Source of the DNA: Massospora cicadina
Taxonomy: Eukaryota > Entomophthoromycota > Entomophthoromycetes > Entomophthorales > Entomophthoraceae
NCBI GenBank assembly: GCA_022478985.1
Contig: JAKSZP010017419.1
Location: 1-64,000 of the forward strand
Direction: 5' to 3'
Length of the DNA stretch: 64,000 nucleotides
Part shown: in pieces, positions 44,680-55,202 of the stretch
How positions within the stretch are numbered: position 1 is the first letter of the stretch
Layout of the letters: the number at the start of each line of letters is the position of its first letter
Made by a program: the position numbers and the translations under genes
Notes under the pieces: model-generated
What the model saw: only the letters and a program-made list of their open reading frames with translations
Databases searched by the model: none
Told to the model about the DNA's origin: nothing

Positions 44680-47600
44680 AAGCGATGCTATCTCTTGTTG
44701 CCAGCGGGAACGCCACTATGGGGAGGGGAGCGAACGTGTGAAGGGGCCGTAGCCTCAATTGAACATGTGTGGAGGAAAGGGTCTGATTTGATGAACCAAA
44801 CTGGGAACCAGGAGGAGACCAGCTGACGGCGACGTGGTGGGAGGTACCCAAACATCCACGCCTGAAAGTGGTCTGCCAAATGAGACTGGAATCTGTGGAC
44901 AGCTTCTGGGAGGGTGGGGGTGGAGCCTGCAATGAAATCCAAGACAATCGTGTGGATAGTCCACATGGCGATTGCAACCACCAGAGCACGGAGGGAGGGT
45001 GGAAGGGGGAGGCCATTGATAAAGCAAACATATCTCTTGACAAACTGAAGGGATGTGTTTGATCCTGGCCAAGCAGACGTTGAACTTCACGCCATATCAC
45101 TTTAGAGGTAGGACACTTCTCCAGGCGGTGGAACAGCGTTCCATACTGGCCACACACGACGCAGGATGAGTGTAAAGCGTTAGAGCGCTCAGCTGTACGG
45201 TACACCCACCTCAGGCAGCGCCACACATGGGAATGAATTTGAGGCTGCAACAGAGGATGGTGTGCGTATTTCCAGATAGTCTTTTGGGTCTCAATGGAGT
45301 AAGGGATGTCCATCATGTCCAGGTAGTCCACCCTGGATAGGACATGGGGCCATGTGGGGATCACGCCATCTTGGATGGGTAGCCCCTGTACCTCTTGTGT
45401 GAACTGAGGAGAGGGGCGGCCTCTCTGGACTGTGTGTCCGCTAATACGACTTCTCCACTCAGTGCTCCACATGGAGAGGAGTATTCATTTGTAGTGGGTT
45501 TTAGCCCCGTGAGGACCTGCGGCCGATGGGTATGAAGCCAGGTATTTCATCAGGGAGTGAGGGTTTAATGGATTGTTAAGGCCCAAGGCGCGGGAGAAGT
45601 TGGAGCAGGCCGCGTGGGACCAGTGTTGGGAGGGGAGCGTAGGGGCAGTGACAGCCGCGATCCAGGTGCCCAGGATCTTGGTAGCATGGGCTTTGAAGTC
45701 AAGCAGGCCCATGCCACCATGATGATGAGGGCCAAACATGACCTCTAGCCGTACTGGTGGTGAGCGGCCTGACCAAAGCCATCCTTGCAGCAGGGCATAC
45801 AAAGATTTGAAAAAGCTTGGGGAGAAGGGGATGGCGTGGGCTCCAAACCAGACTTTGGAGAGGATCATGGAGTTGGCTAAAACAACCCTGCTGGTAAGGG
45901 AAGTAGGGTGGGCTCTGAGGGAGGCGATGCGCTTCATCACGTTGTCTAGAATATGAATTTTTATTACTGCTGATGCGTACCCGCCTGCTTCCACCCACAC
46001 GCCCAGATGGCGGACCAGCCCTATGGTAGGGCGTGGCACGAAGGGGAGCACCAGTGGGGTGGTGTGGGGTGATCTGGGAGGGCGAGCACATGTGCGAGCA
46101 GATGGGCTGGGCTGGGCACTGGTCGCTGGGGCCCAGCAGGTTTGATACCGACCAAGGAGGATGATTTCGGTTTTGGAAGCGTTCAGTGCAGCATTACTTA
46201 CCTGGGAATACTCCTGGATGAGAGCTTCAAGTGCGCGTGCATCTTTATTATTAGACACTTCAACCACACAGTCATCTGCAAATGCCATCATCTTGACTGG
46301 GGCTTGGCCTGGTGCATGGACCCCAGTGAGTTGGGCATTCACATTTTGAAGTAGTGGGTCAAGGCTGAAGTTGTATAAGAGTGGGCTAAGGGGGTCCCCT
46401 TGTTGCAAGCCCCTTTGAGGGCGGACTACTTCCGTTAGGAAGCCAGGGCCACGCACTGCCATTGTTGCAGATTCCATGAGCAGCATTACCCAGTTGATGA
46501 AGCGAAGGGGTAAGCGGAATTGATGGAGGCAGGCCCTGAGGTATTCCCAGTTTACTCTATCGTAGGCCTTCTGTTGGTCCAAGAATACAAGTGCCCCAGA
46601 GGATGTGGACTAGCATGCATTAGTTACAGAGTGGACGTTGTCCCAAATCGACCTTCTGGGTATGAAACCGAATTGTTCTGGGGTGATGGTGGCAGATGCT
46701 ACAATCCCTAAATGGTTAGCCATGATTTTTGTTAGAATTTTTGTATCCGTGTTAGTCAAAGAAATGGGGTGCCAGTTGGCTAAGTCTAGCTTGTCTACTT
46801 TCTTGAAGAGTTTGATGGTGAAGGCCTCTTGTCCTCCTGGTAGGAGGCGCGTTTCCAGAAGGCTCTGGTTAAGTGAGGCAAGCAGCAGTGGGGATATATA
46901 TTTGAAGTACTTTTTATAGAATTCATATGGAATGCCATATGGGCCTGGGCATTTCCAATTTGGTGCACCGCGGATGACTGTCCATAGTTCATTCAGAGTA
47001 ATCAAATTCATTATTTCTGGGAATTGGGAAATTGTGCGGATGTGGGTTCAGTTAAGAAATTCCGCCACTTTGGCTGGCTGAATTGGATCAGATTGGTATA
47101 ACTCAGAGTAATACTTTTGTATTTCAATTGCCACTTTGGCTGGCGTATCCGCGATGGAATCATCCAATCTTCACACCTATGTGCAGGCCACACTCTGTCG
47201 TGGTGCGAAATTTTTTTTAAAAAAATATGTGGTGCACTTGTCACCCTCTGTAATGCGTTTGGCCCTGTACTGAACACAAGCCCAATGTTTGTGTTGCCTT
47301 TCAAGCACGTTGAGGTGGGCGGCTGCCTCTGCCCACTTCTGGCCCCATGCAGGGCTGTATCCTGTAGCTGGGATGCTGGACTCCAGGTGTGCCAACTCTG
47401 CCAGAGCGCGTGAAATGATGGCTGATGTGGCTCATGAGCGTCAGGAGGAGAGGTGGTGAGAGTGGCAGATGGTATCCTCTTTGAAGGCTGCCCATGTGGA
47501 GATGGGGTCCACGCAAAACAGTGTAACAAACTCTTTTGCCAAAGTTGCTGATTCCACCCAAGTGGAAAATCCTGGCGATGCAAGTTTAAGAGGGCGGAGT

Positions 47601-48342
47601 TTGCACCAATGTGGGGCCTTAGCCACTGTGACAGGTAGGTGGTAGGTTATTGAGACCAGCCGGTGGTCAGAGAATTCAATTTTTGTTGTTTTGAAGTGGG
47701 AAATGTGGGGTTGGAATTTTGCCGGCATAAGGATAAGGTTGATGCGGGTCATGGACCTTAATTGGCCGTTGTGGACGTGGGGGCGCATCATGTTTTTGAG
47801 CAGCAGGGCTCGCCGTGGCAGTGCATCCATTTACCCAAGGGTGGCCTTTAGAATGCGAAGTTCTATGTGACCCTGGGGGCGTGGGAGGAGGAAGGCCAAC
47901 GGTCTGTTGGTGTGTTTAGCTAACAGTTCATGTTGCTGACTATTAAAGGGTCTGGGGGTAATGGGAGGGATTTGACAGATGAGAAAAATTCCTGACACTC
48001 TTGTGCACAGGTTGGGGCATAGATGTTGATGATGGCATGTGTCACGTCAGCCCACAAGAAAGTGACAACGAGGACTCAGCCATTGAGGAAGGATTCTGAT
48101 GATAAAAGTTTAAAAAAATTGTTTTTCTGAACTAGCACCCCACAGTGCTCTGACCAAAAGGATAGGGATGGGGGGATCATGGTTTTCCAAGCATCCTTGG
48201 AACCTCGTGGACAGTGGGACTCCTGGATGGCCAGGATATCCACAGGTAAATTTTTTTGTAAAAAACTCAGTTTCCTAGCCCAGGATGGTGAGGCCTTGAG
48301 TCTGGCGATATTCAATATCCCTAAAGTGAAGGTTTCCCCCAT
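44680..48342 (-). pseudogene. LINE-3 ORF2 (endonuclease, reverse transcriptase, zinc finger)
   Basis: It starts MGETFTLGILNI at 48342, 7 bases after ORF1 ends. Endonuclease: VDILAIQESHC (about 48220-48255) and SDHRLVS (about 47660); the GDFN position (about 47950) is not conserved in any frame I read. RT: CPGPYGIPYEF (about 46930, with Tyr for the usual Asp), NWHPISLTNTD (about 46760), DQQKAYDRVNW (about 46570), GLQQGDPLSPLLYNF (about 46400) and FADD (about 46270). GRVVLANS-like at about 45880, LWSG at about 45770, GGMGLLDF at about 45700. Finger CVVC...H...C at about 45120-45170. Frameshifts lie at about 46590, 45480 and 45000. It is a nearly intact but dead copy. Confidence 0.87.
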
Positions 48343-48348
48343 TGCACC

Positions 48349-49512
48349 TTAGGTGCGAGGGGGTGGGCACCTGGGCCCACTAGCCTCCTCTAGATCCCCA
48401 TGGGCCTTCACGGCAGCGCGGGTGTTTGCAGCAACACTATCAGTAGTTTTGTTGATTTTAGCAGAAAGGTTCGCGTTGGCTTTTGCCTTCACTTTTTGTT
48501 TCCCTGACGTCGAACAAATTTTTTGTGGTGTGGTTGAGTTTGGTGCACCAACAATCAGGTTGAAAAAAAAAATTTCAGGTAGGTTGGACCCCAAGTCAGT
48601 TTCAACTGGAGCTTGGTTGCAAAGATCAGGTGAAATTGAGTCACCCATCAGATCCTCAGATTGGGTGGCCCAATCAGCATGGGCTTCCCAATCTGATTGG
48701 TTGATGGATTCCTGAGCTGCTTCCACCGCGAAGGTTTTAATGTCCTCCTGGTGTTGGGAGTGTGGGATAGCAGTGGTGACTTTAGCTGCTTCCTTGACCG
48801 CGGCCCTGCGGGCCTGCTTGGCCTTCTTCCACTTTTATGGGGAAATAGGTTTTACCAGTAGGTAGCAGCCTTGTGCTCCCCATGGGAAAGCCTCTTTGGT
48901 GCTTGCGGTTGGTTCATAGTGCGCCTCTCTGCTGGCCATGGCCGCCAAGGGGTGCTCTTGGAATGTGATGCCCTCCTTGGTGGGGCATGCATGTTCCTTA
49001 TGGCCAAACGCATCACAGTGGGTGCAGATGGGGGGCGCGCTGTCCACAGTTACCCGGAAAGGGTGGGTGGTATGCCCTTCAATATCAGTATATGTGGATT
49101 GCAGGATCTGGGTTAGGTCCTTTGCGATCTCCTCAGTTGGGGTCAGGACTGAGATGGCTTTGCTGGTGCACAGGTGTGGCATCAGCATAAAGCATTGCAT
49201 TTTGAAAGATTGTATTTCGCCGTAAATGGTGAGACCATCTTTCAGGTGCTGTTCCAAAATGGCACGTTTTACCATAGTAGGCAAAAAGTCAAACGTGAGG
49301 AAAACTTGGTTGGATTTTGTCCATCTGGTGTGTTTGGTTTTATTGACCCGTTGCCCTTTGGGGAGGTCAATTACTACGCGCACTGCAGCAGCTTCGTCTG
49401 CTGCATCCTTGTTTTTGAAACTGAGGTCCAGCCAACCACGTGACATGGAGTGAGGTGCGACGTACACTGCGGTCAGGAAAAAGTGTGCACATCCCCACAA
49501 AATTTTTCCCAT
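48349..49512 (-). pseudogene. LINE-3 ORF1 (CCHC RNA-binding protein)
   Basis: One frame runs from ATG 49512 to 48349, broken only by a TAA at 48835-48837. The N-terminal part (RGWLDLSFKNKDAADEAAA, about 49430) is basic and helical. The knuckle CTHCDAFGHKEHAC is at about 48990-49032. After the stop, a Lys/Ala-rich and acidic tail continues to 48349. The true start may lie upstream, since another phase is open to about 49552. Its role, by family, is to form the ribonucleoprotein with element RNA. Confidence 0.83.
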
Positions 49513-49873
49513 AAAGCTGTTTGTTGGATGTCCAGAAACACACGGACTCCATATTCCACCAACAAGAGTGGTTGGGAGTGCGGCGTGTTAATGTACTGGT
49601 TGCATCATGCTTGCCAAGTGAGTATTTCTGGAGAAATAGTGACCGCCAGTTTTTTATTTTTTTCTATTCCGCCAGTTTCTCTGGGGCGTTTTTGAACATT
49701 TGAGGCCGCGGGCCTACCACCTGCTCCTCTTACCTTACTTGCCCAACTGCTCCCTGACATGGGCACAGACTAATCTCCTCTGTGAGATTATCAAACTAGA
49801 TTCAGACTTGAATTGAGTAAGTTGCAAAAGTGACTGCAATGAGAGAGAAAATTTTTAAGAGAGACTATATGAA

Positions 49874-50104
49874 GCAATAAACATAAACCAGTCTTACCTG
49901 AATATCAGATTGGAGATTATGTTATGTATTATCATTCTTGGCCAGGTGGACGGACTGAAAAGCTGGGAATTAATTATCTGATCCTTATAGAGTTATATTT
50001 TGAAAAGGATTATAATATTCAATTGTTCATACTGATACTGGTATTGTGGTAAACCGTATTCATCCTAGGTTTTTAAGAAGTCATCCTCTACCACAATTGA
50101 ATCT
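49874..50104 (+). pseudogene. Gypsy-B integrase C-terminal part after LINE-3
   Basis: The coding sequence resumes exactly after the TSD. It holds a GPY/F-like region (GDYVMYYHSWPGGRTEKLG, about 49918-49970) and ends with VNRIHPRFLRSHPLPQL (about 50050). That matches the usual integrase C-terminus of this lineage. No chromodomain follows. Confidence 0.75.
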
Positions 50105-50105
50105 T

Positions 50106-50115
50106 GAGGGGGAAG
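50106..50115 (+). promoter_or_regulatory. Gypsy-B polypurine tract
   Basis: GAGGGGGAAG immediately precedes the 3' LTR. Confidence 0.75.
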
Positions 50116-50456
50116 TGTCAGGATTTCACCAAATTCGCATATCTCCAAAAAGTCCCCTTCCTCAATTCCCCTGACATCATTGGAAGGAGCGAGCAATCTA
50201 TCACAATCTATTAAAGTTAATGATCAATCAGATCCTGATCAACTGATTAAAGATTTGATCATGCAGAGATTAATTCACTCTGATAGATTACAAACCATAA
50301 AAAAGCCTATAAATATTTCCTCTTTCCAAAAATAGAGGGTAGGTAAAGTTTAACCTGTATTTTCTTATTTACTTTATTGAATTTTTGGAGAATCCGCCCA
50401 GTGTAATTTCGAAATACAACCTGCCCATAGGAAGTGGAATTCAAAACTACCAGACA
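50116..50456 (+). repeat. Gypsy-B 3' LTR
   Basis: 341 bp from TGTCAGGATTTCACC to CCAGACA, matching 38823-39162. The promoter-like TATAAATA is at 50308-50315. Confidence 0.9.
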
Positions 50457-50997
50457 GAGGAATATTATACCACTTATATTTAAAATTATAAACTGTTAAT
50501 TATATGAAAAGATTGATTTTTATAAGCTTTTTATTAGTACCAGACAGGAGGTCAAGAAGCAAACCCTATTAAAATCATGCTGCTTGTATTTATAGCATCT
50601 TAAAGCTTGGCGTGAGATAAGCGTGAAATTCATTATAAGCTTTGAGCCTAAATTAGTAAATATAGGTGTTTGACCTATTGGAGCTCTCAAAGCTTTTCTC
50701 ACTTTGACAGAACGTCCAATGGAGGGGTGATAGTAGGCAAGATGAACCTGTGGGGGAAAAGATTTAATATACTTTAGCCAATCAGATGAGCGGGACCTCA
50801 GAATAACATCCTTGATTCTGCCGCAGGGTCAACGCAACCTGACTTCCCAAACGCAAGCTATTTTGCCATGGAGCGTGAATAAAAGTACTACACCAATTTG
50901 AGGGGTTCGCCAAAAATCAGCCAGGGTCTTTTGACTAATATTATTGTTACATACATCCAAAATGCTCTTCTCACAATATCAGACTTGTAATTGTTCA
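50457..50997 (-). repeat. Gypsy-D 5' LTR, truncated
   Basis: The minus strand starts TGAACAATTACAAG at 50997 and aligns with the 3' LTR (19083 down to about 18540). It stops at the Gypsy-B border, where the corresponding LTR would continue for another 120 bp or so. The U5 end and primer site are therefore lost. Confidence 0.8.
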
Positions 50998-52204
50998 ATT
51001 GGGGAAGGCCCCACTCCAAAACCCTGGAACAACCCGCTAACAAAAGGTAAAACAGGACACCACAAAGGAGGATGGTGCCTAAAGGGCCCAGGGCAAGGTT
51101 GCACATATCTTGTTAATTGGGACCTCAGGGAGATCAGCAAACAGGACCAAACTGATGTGCATATCTAAATTAGAACAGATGGGTTCTTTATTAAAACAAG
51201 GTGCCAACAAAGAAGGTTGGTCACAAAACAATAATTATAAGAAAGTTGGGGGTCACTTTCCCTCAGGCGATGCACTGTGCCCAATCTAAACAATTGATGC
51301 AAACCCCCATCCTTGGTAGTACTGTAGCTCAAGTATGCAAAAACTCAAGTGATTGATTGCAAATAGATTTTGTCAGATTTGGAAATATGGTAAATTAAAC
51401 AGGTTTTGAAGCCTTATTCTCCTACTAAATGTAACGTCTCATCTGTACTTAACATATAACTTGTGCACCACAGGGCTGAGGCTTTAATGCCCCTGTGTAC
51501 ATCATGCACACCCCTGAACCAACTTGGGAATATTTTTCCCTCATTCCATCATTGGTACAGGGTGTGCTTCAGGTCAGGCAGGTTCATCAACTTGCTCCTC
51601 TTGGCATCTGCAAGCTCTTCTTTGTTTTTTCAATCAGTACCAACTATCATGTCATCTAACCATGACATTTTTACCATTGTCAAGATTCTGATATGACTGG
51701 ACAAAAAGCTATAGTTCCAGAGAAGTTAATTTAGATTTGATGCTAGCCTCAAGATTAAGCGGAAATTATGTGGATGTAAGGCAAACTGATCAAATTATTC
51801 ATAATTTTGCAAATTTAAGAATCTGCTGAAATTTTGATGATAGAATAAAACACCTAAAACTCATAGCCAATAGGAAATTGCTAAGCGGAAGGTTCAAGAC
51901 TGATTAAAAAAACCAAGCATTAATAGTTGAGCGTAAAAATGAGAAAGGGGTCTTTACAAATTAAGAGAGTGGGAAGGAAGAGTTAATGGAAGTAGCCATT
52001 ATTTTAATATTAAATAATTTGGTATTTTTCAGGATAATAGCTCCTTATCAAATACATTATTATTAATTATAATGGGCCAGCAATCCTCATATTGCTTGTC
52101 CGTTGCTCAGTGGGTTTTACCCTGTGCAACTAGTTTGTTGAAATCAACCAAATCCGCCAAAAGTTAACTATTATAAGGTAAAACTTGAAATAATTTTTCT
52201 ATGT
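50998..52204. other. right flank of Gypsy-D, nothing recognised
   Basis: No ORF with a recognisable motif. A TTGCTCAGTGGG at about 52112 looks like a tRNA A box, but no B box lies at the right distance. Otherwise AT-rich unique sequence. Confidence 0.4.
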
Positions 52205-52255
52205 TTGTTCATGCAAAACTCTGAAACTACTGGACCAATTTGAGTGATTTTATTT
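52205..52255 (+). repeat. short dispersed repeat motif
   Basis: About 50 bp around CTCTGAAACTACTGGACCAA recurs in reverse orientation at about 63413-63470 (CTCTGAAACTACTGAACCAA on the minus strand). It lies directly outside the left arm of the palindrome here. Confidence 0.6.
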
Positions 52256-52265
52256 TTTAAAAAAA

Positions 52266-52590
52266 TGAGAAAAGAACCTCCTCAAAAAAAGGCACTAGTA
52301 ATTATGAAAAATTTAGAATAGTAAATAATCAAAACCCTTTTTGAAGTTGATCCATATTTAAAATTGGATTAAATTGACAATTTATAATATATTTATACTC
52401 AGCACTGTATACTCTAAGTTTTTTAGTTTATGATTGGACCAAACCAATATAAGCTTTAATTTGTATTATGAGCAAAATTGTATAAGTCAGGTTGAAATAT
52501 GGCGCCAACTCTAAAAAAGGGTTTTATTGATTATTTTAATTGCTCAATTAATTTATACTTTTATGCCTTTTTGAAGGAGGTTCTTTTTCA
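52266..52590. mobile_element. palindromic (foldback or MITE-like) element, copy 2
   Basis: The left arm (about 52266-52360, GAAAAGAACCTCCTC to GATCCATATTT) is the imperfect reverse complement of the right arm (about 52494-52590). The spacer contains a block (ACTCAGCACTGTATACT, about 52397) found inverted in copy 1 (AGTATA/CAGTACTGAGT, about 9281-9292). It carries no ORF. A TSD is not evident. Confidence 0.65.
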
Positions 52591-53116
52591 AAAAAAATTG
52601 GAGGCAGTTCTTTTTTCCATTTTTTCAAAAGCAGTTTTTCCAGAAATTTTTTGTAAGGCTTTTCACTAAGGGCAAGAAGCCAGGTGGTGCCTACTGCATC
52701 TTTTTAGATAGGAAGGAAAAGTTTAATTTTAAAATTTCATATACTTGTGCCACACCAATCCCCTCCTGCCCAAAACTTGGTCTGTTGAAAAGATTAGCTC
52801 CTGTGCAAAGAAATCTTTAAACTCTACTAAAATGTTAATAGTACCCCAGGTAAGTCTAACAATACCGCCTCCCATTTTTTCAAAATCCAGAAATTTCAAA
52901 AATATATGACGCTGTTTGACATACCAGATATAAAATTTGATTTCATCAATGAATTTTGGCAATTCTACCCTAATTTTACCCTCCCTTTTATTTTTTAAGT
53001 ACTAGTAGAGCCCAACCCAAAAGGGAGAGCCGCCATGCATCTTTATTCACAAATGGGCCAAACAAAGGGATTATGGTGAATAAACCAAATTCCTAATATA
53101 GCCCTAAGTTAGCAGC

Positions 53117-55202
53117 CTAGGAAGCCATTTTGGAAGGTGAGGAAACTTTCAGGAAACTTTTGTCCAGTGCCCACTTTAGCTGGTGGACCATGGGGGACAG
53201 CATTGGGGTGGGAGCATCAGCGACATGGGGCATAAAGAGGCATAGTTGGGGGTTTTCTTCATTAATGAGGCTGGCGGTGTTCATCGCCTCAACATATTGA
53301 GCAAGTAGATGCTCAGCAAACATGATGAGAGCCAGCACACAAGTAAATGACTTGATGCGCCAGCGGATTTTGGGATAATTGGGGTCAAAAAGAGAAGTTG
53401 TTGCTGCATCAATGAAAGTGCATCTCGCACCAAAAGTAAGCTCCTTAATTTTGTACTTTGCATCTTCCTCAAAATCATGAGGAAAATTGGGGATAGGAAT
53501 ACCCTTGACAAGGGGCTCCATTGCCCATGGAGTTGGTGGTGGAGGAGGGTTTTGGCCAGGGCAGCTGCAGCTGCAACTGCCATATTGTTAATATTTTTAT
53601 AAATGGGAAACCCGTTTTTTGGATGAAAATGGCGGTAATTACCCTCCCTTTTATTGTTTCCCACAATATTCCTTTCTAAAAATTATAAAAATTTGCTGTT
53701 GATTGAGAGTTGGACCTCCAAATGTGGATTGTGCCTCAATTTAGATAAAAATTTGAGATAGTTAAATTGGGTGGCAGCCAATCATGGCATGCCCTATCAC
53801 TTCCCCCAACCTCAGTTCTCATGCCACCTTGCAAATTACCCCTCCCTCACCCTCAGTTATTGTGCTAACTTGCAAACTGACTCTCTCCTTTCAAGCGTGC
53901 ACTCTAAAGCTTTCATGGAACCTGCTGATTAAAATAAGACTAAGCTTCCAATTTGGGTGTGTAACAGCCCTGTGATAGCCCAGAATGCCAATGGCATAGC
54001 AGTTCTGGTTTTTGTAGGAAAGACGCCCTATGGTTTTTGTGAGGAAAATAAAAATTCAAGAACATACTTAAGGCCCCCATGGCAAACCAAATGGCTGCAA
54101 TGGGGCAACCATAGGTCTTGTGGTGGCATCTCCCAATAGTGGGAGAGGCAAGGAAAATGACCAATCCTCCTGGGTTTGCAGTTGGTGACCTTTGAGCTCT
54201 GTTTCCAAATTTTATAGCACAGGTTCTTCATAATAAATATTGTGAAAATCATTAAAAATTTTAGATTTTTGGAAATGCTGATCAGGTTCACAAATCAAAT
54301 TAAATCAATTTAATTTAAATGTCAAGTGGCCTTGAGCTTTGCCTCACGCCTGTTGAAATGTTTTGAAATGGGTTGAGGGGTTGGAAGCGTTGTTTGGGAG
54401 ACAGATCAATTATTTAAAATGATTTAGACCAGATTGACCTGCTATAGGATGGATCAAATAATCTGGCACCTGGTTTCCACCTTACAGTTGTGAGGAAGAC
54501 TGATCCTTGGCCACAGACAGAGAATCAAGGTTAGCAGAGGAGACGGCCTCATTTCATCAAAATTCCACTGATCTTCCAGTATATTGGTGGGAAGAATTAG
54601 TCCAAATTCTCTGACTACCTTGAGGAAAGGGTGGAAGACCTGTAGATTGTCCACCAAGCGTTGAAGGAGATTCAGGTCATTGCAGCGATTTTGGAAGAAC
54701 AAAAGGATCTTCAGGAGTGATGAATTGGCATAGAGCGCCCATGATGTATCTTTTGATCATCACAATCACCATTTGGTGGGCCACCAGCTCAAGGGATTGG
54801 AGGGCCCACTTGATGACCATTGGCCCTAAAATGCAAAATGCAACATATATGGTTGGGTTTAATAAAAATCTTGGAAACACGTGGAGTCCACAGGATAGCT
54901 TTTCATCAAAAATGATCAGTTTTATTAAAACCTAAGGAAAAATGAACTGGCAACTGTCCCTTTCAGAGGCAGTTGTGTTAAAAGCTAGTGGTAGGGAAAG
55001 AGGGTCACGGGGTATCCTAGGCAAGAGAGACTGGTGTGATCATGGGTATACAGCCTGGGCTTGGGGAGTTGCCAGATAGCTTGTTCACTAGGTCATAGAA
55101 GCTCTGGCAACATAAATCAGTGATCTGCGATAAAGGGACCCTCACTGATCCAAACTTGAGCAGATTTTCTTGGATCAGAGGGGCAGCGGAAATAGATTCC
55201 AC
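53117..55202 (-). pseudogene. long decayed coding region, family not recognised
   Basis: A series of minus-strand open pieces in changing phases runs 55202-55017 (61 codons), 54880-54677, 54702-54454, 54291-54028 and 53664/53521-53117 (up to 134 codons). They are richer in ordinary amino acids than the opposite strand and have helical, partly hydrophobic character (for example LALIMFAEHLLAQYVEAMN at about 53300). They may be one old gene or transposon protein. I see no RT, integrase or transposase motif. Confidence 0.3.

Larger units (their letters stand above)
44590..49856 (-). mobile_element. LINE-3: L1-like non-LTR retrotransposon inside Gypsy-B integrase
   Basis: This 5267-bp minus-strand element has ORF1 with a CCHC knuckle, ORF2 with endonuclease, RT and zinc finger, and a 3' end reading CAATAAA at 44590. 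The 17-bp TSD has one mismatch, so little time has passed since insertion. It is the same family as LINE-2 but much better preserved: the central RT frame is open for 365 codons. It is the latest event in this nest that can be ordered. Confidence 0.9.
38823..50456 (+). mobile_element. Gypsy-B: Ty3/gypsy element interrupted by LINE-3
   Basis: LTRs of about 341 bp (38823-39162 and 50116-50456) enclose gag with a collagen-like block, protease, RT, RNase H and integrase. Removing LINE-3 leaves about 6.35 kb. An 18-nt primer-binding site and a polypurine tract are in place. Pol is close to Gypsy-C and Gypsy-D. Most in-frame stops are TGA at expected Arg positions. No 5-bp TSD is visible (TAATA on the left, GAGGA on the right), and part of Gypsy-D is missing at the junction. 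Confidence 0.88.
18420..50997 (-). mobile_element. Gypsy-D: old Ty3/gypsy element split by nested insertions
   Basis: The minus-strand islands are 50457-50997 (5' LTR), 38822-36918 (gag, protease), 30304-27352 (reverse transcriptase, RNase H, integrase) and 19191-18420 (end of pol, 3' LTR). They line up in order with the plus-strand relative Gypsy-C and total about 6.17 kb, against 6.55 kb for Gypsy-C. The gaps are filled exactly by Gypsy-B with LINE-3, Gypsy-E and Gypsy-A; the last two have 5-bp TSDs in Gypsy-D sequence. Every ORF is broken. The U5 and primer-binding region is missing at the Gypsy-B junction. The outer TSD could not be found. Confidence 0.85.

Noticed and set aside
45738..46354. 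Plus-strand ORFs opposite the LINE-3 reverse transcriptase
   Set aside because: Antisense shadows of a long, well-conserved minus-strand frame.
52105..52150. Another SINE copy around TTGCTCAGTGGG
   Set aside because: The A-box-like sequence is good, but the nearest B-box-like sequence is about 33 bases away and the rest does not align with the other copies.
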